From JBCBKU01 sp038521345 (GTDB lineage Bacteria; Pseudomonadota; Alphaproteobacteria; Rhodobacterales; Rhodobacteraceae), in NCBI GenBank assembly GCA_038521345.1, contig JBCBKU010000005.1, forward strand, positions 109,503-173,502: DNA of 64,000 nt, read 5' to 3'. The translations under genes and the position numbers were made by a program. Below are positions 16,139-23,852 of the stretch, in pieces (the first letter of the stretch is position 1; each line of letters starts with the position of its first letter). The notes beneath the pieces were generated by a model. That model was not told the DNA's origin, searched no databases, and saw only the letters and a list, made by a program, of their open reading frames with translations.

Positions 16139-16477
16139 TTAGATGGCGTCGTCGTTCGTTTCGCCGGTCCGCACGCGCAGCGCGCTTTCCACGTCGAGAA
16201 CGAAGACCTTGCCGTCGCCGATTTTGTCCGTCTTAGCGGTGGTCGAAATCGTCTCGACCACCTGCTCGGCCATGGAGGCCGGCACGACGATTTCGAGCTT
16301 GACCTTCGGCACGAAGTTCACGGCGTATTCCGCGCCGCGGTAGATCTCGGTATGGCCCGACTGCGAACCAAACCCTTTGATCTCGGTGACCATCATGCCG
16401 CGCACCCCGATCGAGGTCAGCGCTTCGCGCACCTCTTCGAGCTTGAACGGCTTGATCGCTGCAATGATGAGTTTCAC
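16139..16477 (-). CDS. glnK: Nitrogen regulatory protein P-II (GlnK)
   Basis: A 112-residue P-II signal protein that senses 2-oxoglutarate, ATP and ADP and controls AmtB. It opens KLIIAAIKPFKLEEVREAL, has the T-loop GHTEIYRGAEYAVNF with the uridylylation target Tyr51, and ends with the GDGKVFVLDVESALRVRTGE region. Start choice: GTG at 16477 has an AAAGGGG site six bases upstream, whereas the ATG two codons earlier (16483) would have the site touching it, so I prefer GTG; either encodes the same core. The frame is open further upstream, but that part is a leader, not protein. amtB follows after 29 bases. Confidence 0.95.
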   Translation of the reverse strand: MKLIIAAIKPFKLEEVREALTSIGVRGMMVTEIKGFGSQSGHTEIYRGAEYAVNFVPKVKLEIVVPASMAEQVVETISTTAKTDKIGDGKVFVLDVESALRVRTGETNDDAI

Positions 16478-16603
16478 ATGCATCCCCTTTGCGTCGCGGA
16501 GGCACCCCCGCATGTTCACGGACGCCAACAGAGCCAATGAGACGGCCGTCGCAAGGAAGCGGGTCACATTAACGTCACCGAAACCGCCGGGATCTGCACA
16601 AGA

Positions 16604-16609
16604 ATTATA
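16604..16609 (-). promoter_or_regulatory. Candidate -10 box upstream of glnK
   Basis: A perfect TATAAT lies on the minus strand about 125 bases before the glnK start, preceded by an A/T-rich stretch whose best -35 (TTTTAA at 17 bases) is poor. An activator-dependent promoter would fit. I did not find a clear sigma-54 GG/GC pair or a convincing NtrC palindrome. Confidence 0.35.
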
Positions 16610-16736
16610 CACTTTGGGCATTTTGCTTAAAATTGCAGCAGTAACGGAATCCACATCCGGACAATTCGCGCTCCACATGGATCGGACCGGGGAGTATGCT
16701 TTCAGAAAAAGAGCAGGTTCTTGGAGTGACGGGTTT

Positions 16737-18908
16737 ATGAGCAGCGGACGCGGAGGCGGCCGGCGACTAGTGGCTGACAAGCGCTATGGCACCACCGAGG
16801 CAAAGGCGCGGGCCAAGAGACCGGAACGTGCCTCGGGCAAACGCAAGAAGAAGCGCGGACCGGCCAACCCAGTTCTCCGTATTTTCGGAGGCTTTATGCG
16901 TGTTGTCGGACGGCTCGTCTGGGGTATCGCATGGCGCGGTGGCGCGCTTGCAGCGATCGCGCTCGCCATCGTGGTAGGCTATACCTACACGACTTTGCCT
17001 CCGGTCTCGGACGTTTTGGATGGTCGCGCGCGCGGATCGGTCACCATGCTTGACCGCAACGGCGAGGTCTATGCTTGGCGCGGCGAACAGTTTGGCGGCC
17101 AGATCACCGCTCGAACGGTGTCTCCCCATCTAAAAAACGCCGTCGTCGCGACCGAAGACAAGCGTTTCTATCGCCATCCGGGCATCGACCCGCGCGGAAT
17201 CGCAAGCGCGGTGCGTATCAATATTCGGGAAGGCCGGGGGCCTTTGCAGGGGCATGGCGGTTCGACGATCACCCAGCAAACTGCAAAGCTTCTGTGCCTT
17301 GGGGTCCCTTTCGACCCGACAGCCGGCATGACCGAGGCAGAGTACGAGGCCGATTGCCGCCGTACCACCATTGCCCGCAAGGCGAAGGAAGCCGTCTTCG
17401 CACTAGCTATGGAATTCCGCTACTCCAAAGACGAAATTCTGACGATCTATCTCAACCGAGCCTATCTGGGTGCCGGATCTCGTGGGTTCGAAGCGGCGGC
17501 TCAGCGGTATTTCGGTGCTTCGGCTGCCAATGTGTCCCCGGCAGAGGCGGCAATGCTCGCAGGACTGCTTGTCGCGCCGTCCCGCTTTGCTCCGACAGCC
17601 AACCTGCAACGAAGCCAGGACCGTGCCCGCGTCATTGTCGGATTGATGGAAGAACAGGGCTATCTTCTTCCTGCCGAGGCACAAAATGCGCGGCGCAACC
17701 CTGCCGTTCTTTCGGCAGCAGCCGAGCAACGGGCGGGTGGCTACTTCGCCGATTGGGTCATGGATCAAGGACCGTCTTTCCTGATGTCGGAGACGACTGA
17801 GGACGTCGTGATCCGCACTACATTCGACGCCAATATGCAGACCGCTGCGGAAGAGGCCCTGCAGACGATCTTTGAAACGAAGGTACGCGAGGGTTCCGAA
17901 GCGCAGGCCGCCATCGTTGTGATGAGCGCAGACGGGGCTGTGCGGGCCATGGTTGGCGGCCGAAAGCTCCGCGGTGTGGCCGGCCAGTTCAACCGCGCCA
18001 TTCAAGCCAAGCGGCAAACCGGCTCTGCCTTCAAGCCTTTCGTCTATGCGGCCGCACTCGATCTTGGCTTCTCACCCGTGGACGAAATCGTTGATGCGCC
18101 GATCACGATCACCACCCCGGGCCAAGAACCCTGGACACCCAACAACTTTTCGAACGAGTTCGCCGGCCGGGTAACCCTGACCGAGGCGCTGGCGCGATCG
18201 CTCAACACGCCTGTGGTCCGGATTTCTGAAACGGTGGGACGTGATACCGTCATGCATGTCGCCCGCGAATTCGGCATCACGTCAAATCTGGTGGACGTTC
18301 CATCGCTGGCATTGGGCGTTTCTGAAGCCACGCTTCTTGAGATGACTGGCGCGTTTGCCGGGATCCTGAACGGTGGCTCATCGGTCGTTCCCTACGGTCT
18401 CGTAGAGTTGCGACTGAAAGGCGATGCACAACCGATGATCGACCAGTCGGGCGGGATGGGAGAGCGCGTCATTCAAACCGATAGCGCCAAAAAACTCGTC
18501 TACATGATGCATCAAGCTGTCGAGCAAGGCACAGGACGGCGCGCGCAATTGCCCGGCCGCCCCGTCGCCGGCAAAACCGGAACGACCCAAGCCGCGCGCG
18601 ATGCATGGTTCGTAGGCTTTACGGCGGACTACGTGGCCGGAGTCTGGATGGGTTATGACGACAATACCCCGCTGACCGGAGTTACCGGGGGTGGTCTGCC
18701 TGCAGAGATCTGGCGGGAAACGATGGAGCGCATTCACACCGACATCCCGCCAAAGCCCTTGCCAATGCTCATCCCGGTCCGGCAGAACCCCCAAGTGGCC
18801 GAAACCCGACAGCCACGCCAGCAGCGCGCTCCGGCTCCGGGAACCACCACCACAGAGCAACTGATGATCGACGTCCTGAACGCGATCTTCGGAGCGCAGA
18901 ACCGCTAG
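16737..18908 (+). CDS. Class A penicillin-binding protein (PBP1A family)
   Basis: A bifunctional peptidoglycan synthase of 723 residues: glycosyltransferase GT51 plus transpeptidase. A very basic cytoplasmic tail (GKRKKKR near residues 34-40) is followed by one membrane helix at about 67-87. GT51 motifs are VATEDKRFYRHPGID with catalytic Glu140 and GGSTITQQTAKLL. The transpeptidase has the SxxK serine in QTGSAFKPF, the SxN motif in ARSLNTPV and KTGTT in VAGKTGTTQAA. I start at ATG 16737, ten bases after a GGAG site; the open frame extends upstream into the glnK leader without support. It converges with mlaC, six bases apart. Confidence 0.93.
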   Translation: MSSGRGGGRRLVADKRYGTTEAKARAKRPERASGKRKKKRGPANPVLRIFGGFMRVVGRLVWGIAWRGGALAAIALAIVVGYTYTTLPPVSDVLDGRARGSVTMLDRNGEVYAWRGEQFGGQITARTVSPHLKNAVVATEDKRFYRHPGIDPRGIASAVRINIREGRGPLQGHGGSTITQQTAKLLCLGVPFDPTAGMTEAEYEADCRRTTIARKAKEAVFALAMEFRYSKDEILTIYLNRAYLGAGSRGFEAAAQRYFGASAANVSPAEAAMLAGLLVAPSRFAPTANLQRSQDRARVIVGLMEEQGYLLPAEAQNARRNPAVLSAAAEQRAGGYFADWVMDQGPSFLMSETTEDVVIRTTFDANMQTAAEEALQTIFETKVREGSEAQAAIVVMSADGAVRAMVGGRKLRGVAGQFNRAIQAKRQTGSAFKPFVYAAALDLGFSPVDEIVDAPITITTPGQEPWTPNNFSNEFAGRVTLTEALARSLNTPVVRISETVGRDTVMHVAREFGITSNLVDVPSLALGVSEATLLEMTGAFAGILNGGSSVVPYGLVELRLKGDAQPMIDQSGGMGERVIQTDSAKKLVYMMHQAVEQGTGRRAQLPGRPVAGKTGTTQAARDAWFVGFTADYVAGVWMGYDDNTPLTGVTGGGLPAEIWRETMERIHTDIPPKPLPMLIPVRQNPQVAETRQPRQQRAPAPGTTTTEQLMIDVLNAIFGAQNR

Positions 18909-18914
18909 GAAGCC

Positions 18915-19508
18915 CTAGCTAAGACCGCGAAGATCTTGGATAAGCTGGTCGACGTTACCCCGGCGCTGGTCGAGCAGTGCTTGGATCTCGGTCCGTTCGG
19001 TCTTGCCGAGACTTATCCCCTCGATCACCAGATCGAAGAACCGGTCCTGTCCGCTGCGGTCCGAGACCCGGAAGACGACCGAAAACGGCGCCTGTCCTCG
19101 CAGACGCGCGACAGTGTCGACTTCGTACCAGTTCTTGACCTCGCGCGCGCGAACAACCTCGATCTGGCCGCCGATGAACTCGCGGAAGCGAGCCCCGTAC
19201 TTTCGGGACAAATACCCGCCAAACGCATCGGCAAAGGCGTTTAGCTGCGCCGAAGTGACTTCTCGCGCCACGGGACCGAGAGTCGATCGCGCAATGATGG
19301 GCACATCGCCGTAGCGTAGGAAAATGCGCTCAAAATCCCCGTACATGGCTTGCTCGGACTTGCCCGAGTTGATGACTGAGTTGATATCACGAACGACTTG
19401 GTTGATCAGCGTTACCGCACGATCCGTCGTAATCGCCTGCGCAGGACCTGCCGCGGCGAATGCCGTCAGACCGGCGAGAAGTACGCGTCTATCAATTTTC
19501 GGGCCCAT
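18915..19508 (-). CDS. mlaC: MlaC/Ttg2D-family phospholipid-binding protein
   Basis: A 197-residue periplasmic carrier of the MlaC (Ttg2D, toluene tolerance) family, which shuttles phospholipids between the outer-membrane MlaA complex and the inner-membrane MlaFEDB transporter. The signal peptide begins MGPKIDRRVLLAGL and is cleaved after an AQA, with a twin-arginine-like start. Family features include the TLINQVVRDINSVIN helix, RYGDVPIIARSTLGPVAR and the C-terminal QDRFFDLVIEGISLGKTER. ATG 19508 has a GGAG site and overlaps the 3' end of mlaA by 17 bases, so both are translated from one message. Upstream in-frame codons belong to mlaA. Confidence 0.88.
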   Translation of the reverse strand: MGPKIDRRVLLAGLTAFAAAGPAQAITTDRAVTLINQVVRDINSVINSGKSEQAMYGDFERIFLRYGDVPIIARSTLGPVAREVTSAQLNAFADAFGGYLSRKYGARFREFIGGQIEVVRAREVKNWYEVDTVARLRGQAPFSVVFRVSDRSGQDRFFDLVIEGISLGKTERTEIQALLDQRRGNVDQLIQDLRGLS

Positions 19509-20289
19509 CGAAATCTCCGTAAGGATCGAAGAAGAAGTCTTCGTTGGTGTCTTCCAGCTGAAAGCGCCGGTTCTGAATATATAGGTTGCGCGACTGCGCG
19601 TAGCTATCCGCGCTATCATAAAGAATGCTGTCGATCGTTCCCCTCAAGCGATAGCGAGTATCCAATCCGGCACCGGCAGACGAAGCAGGTGGGATCAACT
19701 GGGCCTCGTCCTCGAGAACATGGGTCAGCGGGTTCGTGAAGAGATCGACAACTTTGCCGATGGCGTCGCGCTCATTGGAGGACCCCAGAAACGGAAGGAC
19801 GACATACGCGCCTTCGGGTGCGCCCCAAACATGGAGGGTCTCGCCGAAGTCACTCGGGCGTGGTTCTAACCCGAACTCCGTAGCCACTTCGAACAGTCCG
19901 AAAACACCAAGTGTCGAGTTCAGGAGAAACCGGAAAATGTTGTGTCCCGCATCCTCCAAATTGCCCTGCAGGACATCATTCGTGAAACGGCGCGGAGTAT
20001 CGATGTTTCCGGATAGATTGGTCACACCTTGCCGAATTGGCACAGGTACGGCGGTTCCATAAGCGTTTGAAGCCGGCCGAACGAGACCTCTGTCGAGGCT
20101 ACGGTTAAATTCGAAGATCCGCCGGTTGGTGTCCTCGTAGGGATCAAACACCTCAACTGGCGCGTCCGGTGTCGTGCACGCCGAAAGAGTGGCCACGGCC
20201 AAAACCGAAAGCGCGATCCGCGCGCGGCGGTTAATGCAATCTCTCAAACGCCCAAACACTCTACAAATCGTCCTGCTCACGGCCGTCAT
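19492..20289 (-). CDS. mlaA: MlaA/VacJ outer-membrane lipoprotein
   Basis: MlaA removes mislocalised phospholipids from the outer leaflet of the outer membrane. A type II signal peptide ends in LSAC, followed by the VacJ-family sequence EVFDPYEDTNRRIFEFNRSLD and the diagnostic PRRFTNDVLQGN, GVFGLFEVATEFGLEPR and DFGETLHVWG, which line the lipid channel ring. The end is very acidic (EDTNEDFFFDPYGDFDGPEN). I start at ATG 20289, giving 265 residues; a GTG at 20370 lacks a ribosome site and would put 27 unlikely residues in front. mlaC overlaps its 3' end. The MlaFEDB genes are not in the window. Confidence 0.9.
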   Translation of the reverse strand: MTAVSRTICRVFGRLRDCINRRARIALSVLAVATLSACTTPDAPVEVFDPYEDTNRRIFEFNRSLDRGLVRPASNAYGTAVPVPIRQGVTNLSGNIDTPRRFTNDVLQGNLEDAGHNIFRFLLNSTLGVFGLFEVATEFGLEPRPSDFGETLHVWGAPEGAYVVLPFLGSSNERDAIGKVVDLFTNPLTHVLEDEAQLIPPASSAGAGLDTRYRLRGTIDSILYDSADSYAQSRNLYIQNRRFQLEDTNEDFFFDPYGDFDGPEN

Positions 20290-20467
20290 CCCATATCTTG
20301 CACAGCTTGAAAAGCCACGCAGCACTTCGTTGGGGCAGACCGGCAACAATCCCGCAAACGTGAATTTCACGTCAGATCACTGCCGCGAATTCATACCCAA
20401 CTACCGGGCCTTTCGCTAAGAACTAATCGAAGCTAGCTTTCCGCCAACCTGCTAAAGGAGCTCCCCC

Positions 20468-20932
20468 GTGCCCGGACCCATCGAAACTCGACTAACCGAG
20501 CTAGGCGTTACCCTGTCGGATCCGCCGCCACCCGCCGCAAGTTATGTTCCATTTGTCCAAGTCGGATCGATGGTTTTTGTCTCGGGACAGATTTCCGGCA
20601 CGCCCACTGACCCGATCTCTGGAAAACTCGGTGCTGATATGGACGTCGCGGCTGGTGCGAAAGCGGCCCGCTTTTGCGCGGTCAGCCTTCTTGCACAGGT
20701 CCGCGCCGCGGCGGGCGGAGACATCGAGCGCCTGAAACGGGTCGTCAAACTGACCGGATTCGTCAACTCCACGCCTGACTTCACTCAGCAACCGCTGGTC
20801 ATTAACGGCGCTTCGGATTTCTTGGTGGAAGCGCTAGGAGATGCGGGCCGCCATTCGCGCTCTGCGGTCAGCGCCGCTTCGCTGCCCTTCGGCGTTGCCG
20901 TTGAAATCGAAGGCATCTTTGAACTCTCGTGA
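20468..20932 (+). CDS. RidA family protein (YjgF/YER057c/UK114)
   Basis: A 154-residue cytoplasmic protein of the RidA superfamily, whose archetype hydrolyses reactive enamine/imine intermediates from PLP enzymes. Family features are FVQVGSMVFVSGQISG, the substrate-binding arginine in GRHSRSAVSAASLPFGVAVEIEG and the trimer-forming strands. It starts at GTG 20468, supported by an AAAGGAG site. At 154 residues it belongs to the longer RidA-like subgroup rather than the roughly 130-residue archetype, so the exact activity may differ. Its stop overlaps the next gene in GTGA. It is divergent from mlaA, with 178 bases between. Confidence 0.9.
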   Translation: MPGPIETRLTELGVTLSDPPPPAASYVPFVQVGSMVFVSGQISGTPTDPISGKLGADMDVAAGAKAARFCAVSLLAQVRAAAGGDIERLKRVVKLTGFVNSTPDFTQQPLVINGASDFLVEALGDAGRHSRSAVSAASLPFGVAVEIEGIFELS

Positions 20933-21696
20933 CGCCGATCGACCCCACCTTCTTTGCCCGCCCCATAGCTCACCGTGGTTTGCATGGCCTCGCACCCGGC
21001 CACCCCGAAAATTCACTTGCCGCGTGCCTGGCGGCAGTCGAAGCGGGCTACGGCATTGAACTGGACGTTCAGCTGTCGGCCGACGGGGAGGCGATGGTAT
21101 TCCACGACGAGACACTTGACCGAATGACGGCCGAACAGGGTCCCCTTAAGGCACGAACAAGCCGCGAGTTGACCGGGATCCCCCTGAGCGACGGAGCGGG
21201 CGGAACAATCCCGCGCTTGGCTGACGTGTTAGCGGCGATCCGAGGGCGCGTTTCGTTGCTGATTGAAATCAAGGATCAATCTGGCTGTCTCGGCGCCACG
21301 GACGGCCGTCTGGAAGCGGCCGTCGCCCGGGATCTATCCGGCCACCCTTGGCCCGGTGCACAGGCGGTGATGTCGTTCAATCCTGAAAGCGTCGCCGCGA
21401 TGGCCAATCAACTGCCGAATGTTGCACGCGGGTTGGTGACATGCCCGTTCGATGCAGCCAAATGGCCCCATGTCGGCGAAGAACGTCGGTCCGCGCTGTC
21501 CGAGATCCGAGATTTGGAAAGAACCGCTGCAGCATTCATAAGCCACGCCGCGGGCGATCTGGCCGCGCCATCAGTGGGCGCCGCGCGCGAAGCAGGGCGG
21601 AAAATTGCCTGTTGGACCATTCGTTCACCCGAGGCGGAAGCCGAGGCATTAAGAATCGCGGATGCGATTACCTTCGAAGGCTACCTGCCGACTTGA
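20929..21696 (+). CDS. Glycerophosphodiester phosphodiesterase family protein
   Basis: A 255-residue GDPD-family TIM barrel, expected to split glycerophosphodiesters such as glycerophosphocholine into glycerol-3-phosphate and the alcohol. The family motifs are IAHRGLHGLAPGHPENS at the N terminus, with catalytic His in HRG, then GIELDVQLSADGEAMVFHDE with metal-binding Glu/Asp and the second catalytic His, and LLIEIKDQSG. There is no signal peptide, so it acts in the cytoplasm. The start is a GTG overlapping the ridA stop (GTGA), implying coupling. An exact 14-base palindrome follows its stop. Confidence 0.91.
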   Translation: MTPIDPTFFARPIAHRGLHGLAPGHPENSLAACLAAVEAGYGIELDVQLSADGEAMVFHDETLDRMTAEQGPLKARTSRELTGIPLSDGAGGTIPRLADVLAAIRGRVSLLIEIKDQSGCLGATDGRLEAAVARDLSGHPWPGAQAVMSFNPESVAAMANQLPNVARGLVTCPFDAAKWPHVGEERRSALSEIRDLERTAAAFISHAAGDLAAPSVGAAREAGRKIACWTIRSPEAEAEALRIADAITFEGYLPT

Positions 21697-21697
21697 C

Positions 21698-21711
21698 CCG
21701 GTTCGAACCGG
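21698..21711. other. 14-base palindrome CCGGTTCGAACCGG
   Basis: This exact palindrome begins two bases after the GDPD stop codon and ends 30 bases before the next gene. It is followed by CACATTTTG, with a run of four T. It could be a weak attenuating hairpin between the cotranscribed genes or a dimeric regulator site. The central TTCGAA leaves little loop, which argues against a simple terminator. Confidence 0.3.
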
Positions 21712-21741
21712 AGCCACATTTTGAGGGCGACCAGAGGTCCT

Positions 21742-22923
21742 ATGCCCCAAACACAAATCGAGATCGATGTCCTAGGCTCCATTGCCGACTGCGACCCGGG
21801 AGAGTGGGATGCTTGCGCTTGTCCCGAATCCGCGGATGGCGGGCCACCCACCGATCCATTCACAACCCATAGGTTTCTGAAAGCGCTCGAGGTATCGCGG
21901 TCAGTGGGAACAGGAACCGGCTGGCAACCCCGGCACATTGTTGCGCGCGCCTCGGGAGAGGCGATCGCGGTGATGCCGCTATACGCCAAGGGTCACAGCC
22001 AAGGCGAGTACATCTTTGATCACAACTGGGCCCATGCCTTCGAACGGGCGGGCGGGCAGTATTATCCAAAACTGCAGGCAGCCGTTCCCTTTACACCCGC
22101 CACCGGCCGCCGCTTTCTAACCAAGCCGGGGCATACAGAGACCGGGCGAGCGGCACTTGTCCAAGGTGCGGTTCATTTGGCCGCTGAGAACCGGCTTTCT
22201 TCGGTCCACGTTACGTTCTGCACCGAAGACGAGGCCGAAGCCGGCCGCGCGATGGGTTTGTTGCATCGCGAGACGCAGCAATTTCACTGGGAGAACGACG
22301 CGTACTCGGACTTCAACGGGTTCCTCGCGGCGCTTTCGTCACGCAAGCGCAAGAACATCCGAAAAGAACGCGAAACTGCCCAAGCCTTCGGTGGCGAGAT
22401 CGTGGCCCTGTCGGGAGACGGCATCGAACCCTGGCACTGGGACCACTTCTGGCAGTTCTACCAGGACACAGGTGCCCGCAAATGGGGCACACCATATCTG
22501 ACGCGGTCCTTCTTTGACCGCGCACAGGAAACACTGCGTGACGACATGCTTTTGGTGCTGGCCATCCGAGCGGGCAGACCGGTGGCCGGCGCCCTGAATT
22601 TCATAGGACGCGAAACGCTGTTCGGGCGGTACTGGGGGGCAATCGAAGACCATGCCTGCCTGCATTTCGAGGCCTGCTACTATCAAGCCATAGACTATGC
22701 GATCCAAACCGGAATGCAGCGCGTCGAGGCAGGAGCCCAAGGTGCCCATAAGTTGGCTCGGGGATATCTACCCGTCACGACTCATTCCCTGCACTGGATT
22801 GCCGATGACGGTTTTTCCCAAGCAGTCGCCCAATACCTTGACGCCGAGCGGCATGCGAACGACGAAGAGATTGAGGTGCTGACAAGCTACGGCCCCTTCA
22901 AGAAGATCATGGCAGAGAACTGA
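21742..22923 (+). CDS. FemAB-like GNAT family acetyltransferase (COG3146 type)
   Basis: A 393-residue protein of the family once labelled peptidoglycan biosynthesis/recognition (COG3146, DUF482), related to FemAB/GNAT acyltransferases. Recognisable stretches are GEYIFDHNWAHAFERAGGQYYPKLQ, here split as EYIFDHNWAHAFERAG and QYYPKLQAAVPFTP, then SRKRKNIRKERE and GAQGAHKLARGYLPVTTHS. No signal peptide or membrane helix is seen, so it is cytoplasmic. I start at ATG 21742 with an AGAGG site close upstream; a TTG at 21721 is possible. It is followed one base after its stop by phhB, so they are cotranscribed. The substrate is unknown. Confidence 0.88.
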   Translation: MPQTQIEIDVLGSIADCDPGEWDACACPESADGGPPTDPFTTHRFLKALEVSRSVGTGTGWQPRHIVARASGEAIAVMPLYAKGHSQGEYIFDHNWAHAFERAGGQYYPKLQAAVPFTPATGRRFLTKPGHTETGRAALVQGAVHLAAENRLSSVHVTFCTEDEAEAGRAMGLLHRETQQFHWENDAYSDFNGFLAALSSRKRKNIRKERETAQAFGGEIVALSGDGIEPWHWDHFWQFYQDTGARKWGTPYLTRSFFDRAQETLRDDMLLVLAIRAGRPVAGALNFIGRETLFGRYWGAIEDHACLHFEACYYQAIDYAIQTGMQRVEAGAQGAHKLARGYLPVTTHSLHWIADDGFSQAVAQYLDAERHANDEEIEVLTSYGPFKKIMAEN

Positions 22924-22924
22924 G

Positions 22925-23221
22925 ATGGCAGAGACACTTACGGATACAGAACGCGACTCATCTCTCGGTCCGCTTACCGAAGCAGGCTGGGAGCATGACC
23001 CCGAGCGCGATGCAATTTCAAAGCGGTTTGTCTTTCGTGATTTCGCGCAAGCCTTTGGCTGGATGGCGGAAATCGCCATTGAAGCCGACAAGATGAACCA
23101 CCACCCCGAGTGGTCCAATGTCTACAAAACGGTGGATGTTACGTTGACCACGCACGACGCGGCCGGACTGACGACCTTGGACGTGAAGCTTGCCCAGAAG
23201 ATGGATGCTGCCGCCAAGTAG
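22925..23221 (+). CDS. phhB: 4a-hydroxytetrahydrobiopterin dehydratase (PCD/DCoH)
   Basis: A 98-residue pterin-4-alpha-carbinolamine dehydratase. The active-site signature EADKMNHHPEWSNVYKTVDV with the two adjacent histidines, followed by THDAAGLTTLD, matches the family. It normally recycles the cofactor of phenylalanine hydroxylase (PhhA), but no phhA is present here. Many bacteria keep the enzyme alone, where it may act in other pterin-dependent reactions such as molybdopterin metabolism. It starts one base after the GNAT gene stop and is the last gene of the ridA-gdpd-GNAT-phhB run. Confidence 0.92.
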   Translation: MAETLTDTERDSSLGPLTEAGWEHDPERDAISKRFVFRDFAQAFGWMAEIAIEADKMNHHPEWSNVYKTVDVTLTTHDAAGLTTLDVKLAQKMDAAAK

Positions 23222-23222
23222 G

Positions 23223-23277
23223 CTTTGGTGCGCCGGCCCGATCACACGTTGGGCGTCGTTCGGGTCGGCGGTCAAAG
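23223..23277. terminator. Hairpin between phhB and the peroxiredoxin gene
   Basis: A long inverted repeat (GCCGGCCCGA at 23232-23241 with TCGGGTCGGC at 23260-23269, one mismatch, extended by CTTTG / CAAAG outside) fills most of the 61 bases between the convergent genes. The outer A/T pairs read CTTTG on one strand and its complement on the other, so it may serve as a two-way terminator, though T tracts are short. Confidence 0.4.
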
Positions 23278-23282
23278 AAAGG

Positions 23283-23771
23283 CTAGAGAAGATCCAGTAG
23301 CGCGGCACCACCAGTCATGTCGCAGGTGCCACGACCTTCCTCGATCACTAGTCTCTCGACCCGACCTTCGTCAGCTATGATCACATGTCTTGCAAGGCGG
23401 TCATAGAACCCCATGACGGGCACGTCGAATGTGTATCCGATCGCCTTGGCATACTCGGCAGTCGGGTCGGCAAGCACCATGATCCCAGCGTCCGTTGCGC
23501 CCGTGGTATCCGACCACGACTTGGCGACCTGCAAATCGTTCACCACGATGACGGCGATGTCGTGAATTCCTTTGGCGCGGATCGCATCTGCATGGGCCAC
23601 CAGACCGGGCAAATGGGTCATGGTGCAGGTGCCAGTGAAGGCCCCTGGCATTCCGATCAATAGTACCCGGCGTCCGTTCGTCAGCTCGGATACGGTAATC
23701 TCTTGCGGCCCGTCGTCGTTCAGGAAGCGCAATGTCGCCTCCGGCAAGCTGTCGCCTTCTTGAATGCCCAT
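23283..23771 (-). CDS. Peroxiredoxin (Prx5/AhpE-like, glutaredoxin/thioredoxin dependent)
   Basis: A 162-residue thiol peroxidase that reduces hydrogen peroxide and alkyl hydroperoxides. The active-site loop is PGAFTGTCTMTHLPG with peroxidatic Cys49; the Prx5 group usually has PGAFTPTCS, so Gly for Pro is a mild variation. A second cysteine in GRGTCDMTGG near the C terminus could act as the resolving residue. The fold markers VIVVNDLQVAKSW and VLADPTAEYAKAIGY are present. It is divergent from the ferredoxin-reductase-like gene, with 81 bases between, suggesting possible shared control. Confidence 0.92.
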   Translation of the reverse strand: MGIQEGDSLPEATLRFLNDDGPQEITVSELTNGRRVLLIGMPGAFTGTCTMTHLPGLVAHADAIRAKGIHDIAVIVVNDLQVAKSWSDTTGATDAGIMVLADPTAEYAKAIGYTFDVPVMGFYDRLARHVIIADEGRVERLVIEEGRGTCDMTGGAALLDLL

Positions 23772-23852
23772 CTCTGTCCCTGTGATCCATTGCGGTTTCC
23801 AGACCCTGCGATATAGGCTTGGTGGCCGAAAGGGACCAGCCAGGACACGGAC

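Noticed and set aside
16484..16780. N-terminal extension of glnK to 213 residues and of the PBP gene upstream
   Set aside because: Both extensions lie in the shared divergent region, lack ribosome sites, and neither family has such N termini.
21698..21711. tRNA TPsiC-arm-like GGTTCGAACC sequence
   Set aside because: Only the palindrome is present; no acceptor, D or anticodon stems flank it, so it is not a tRNA gene.
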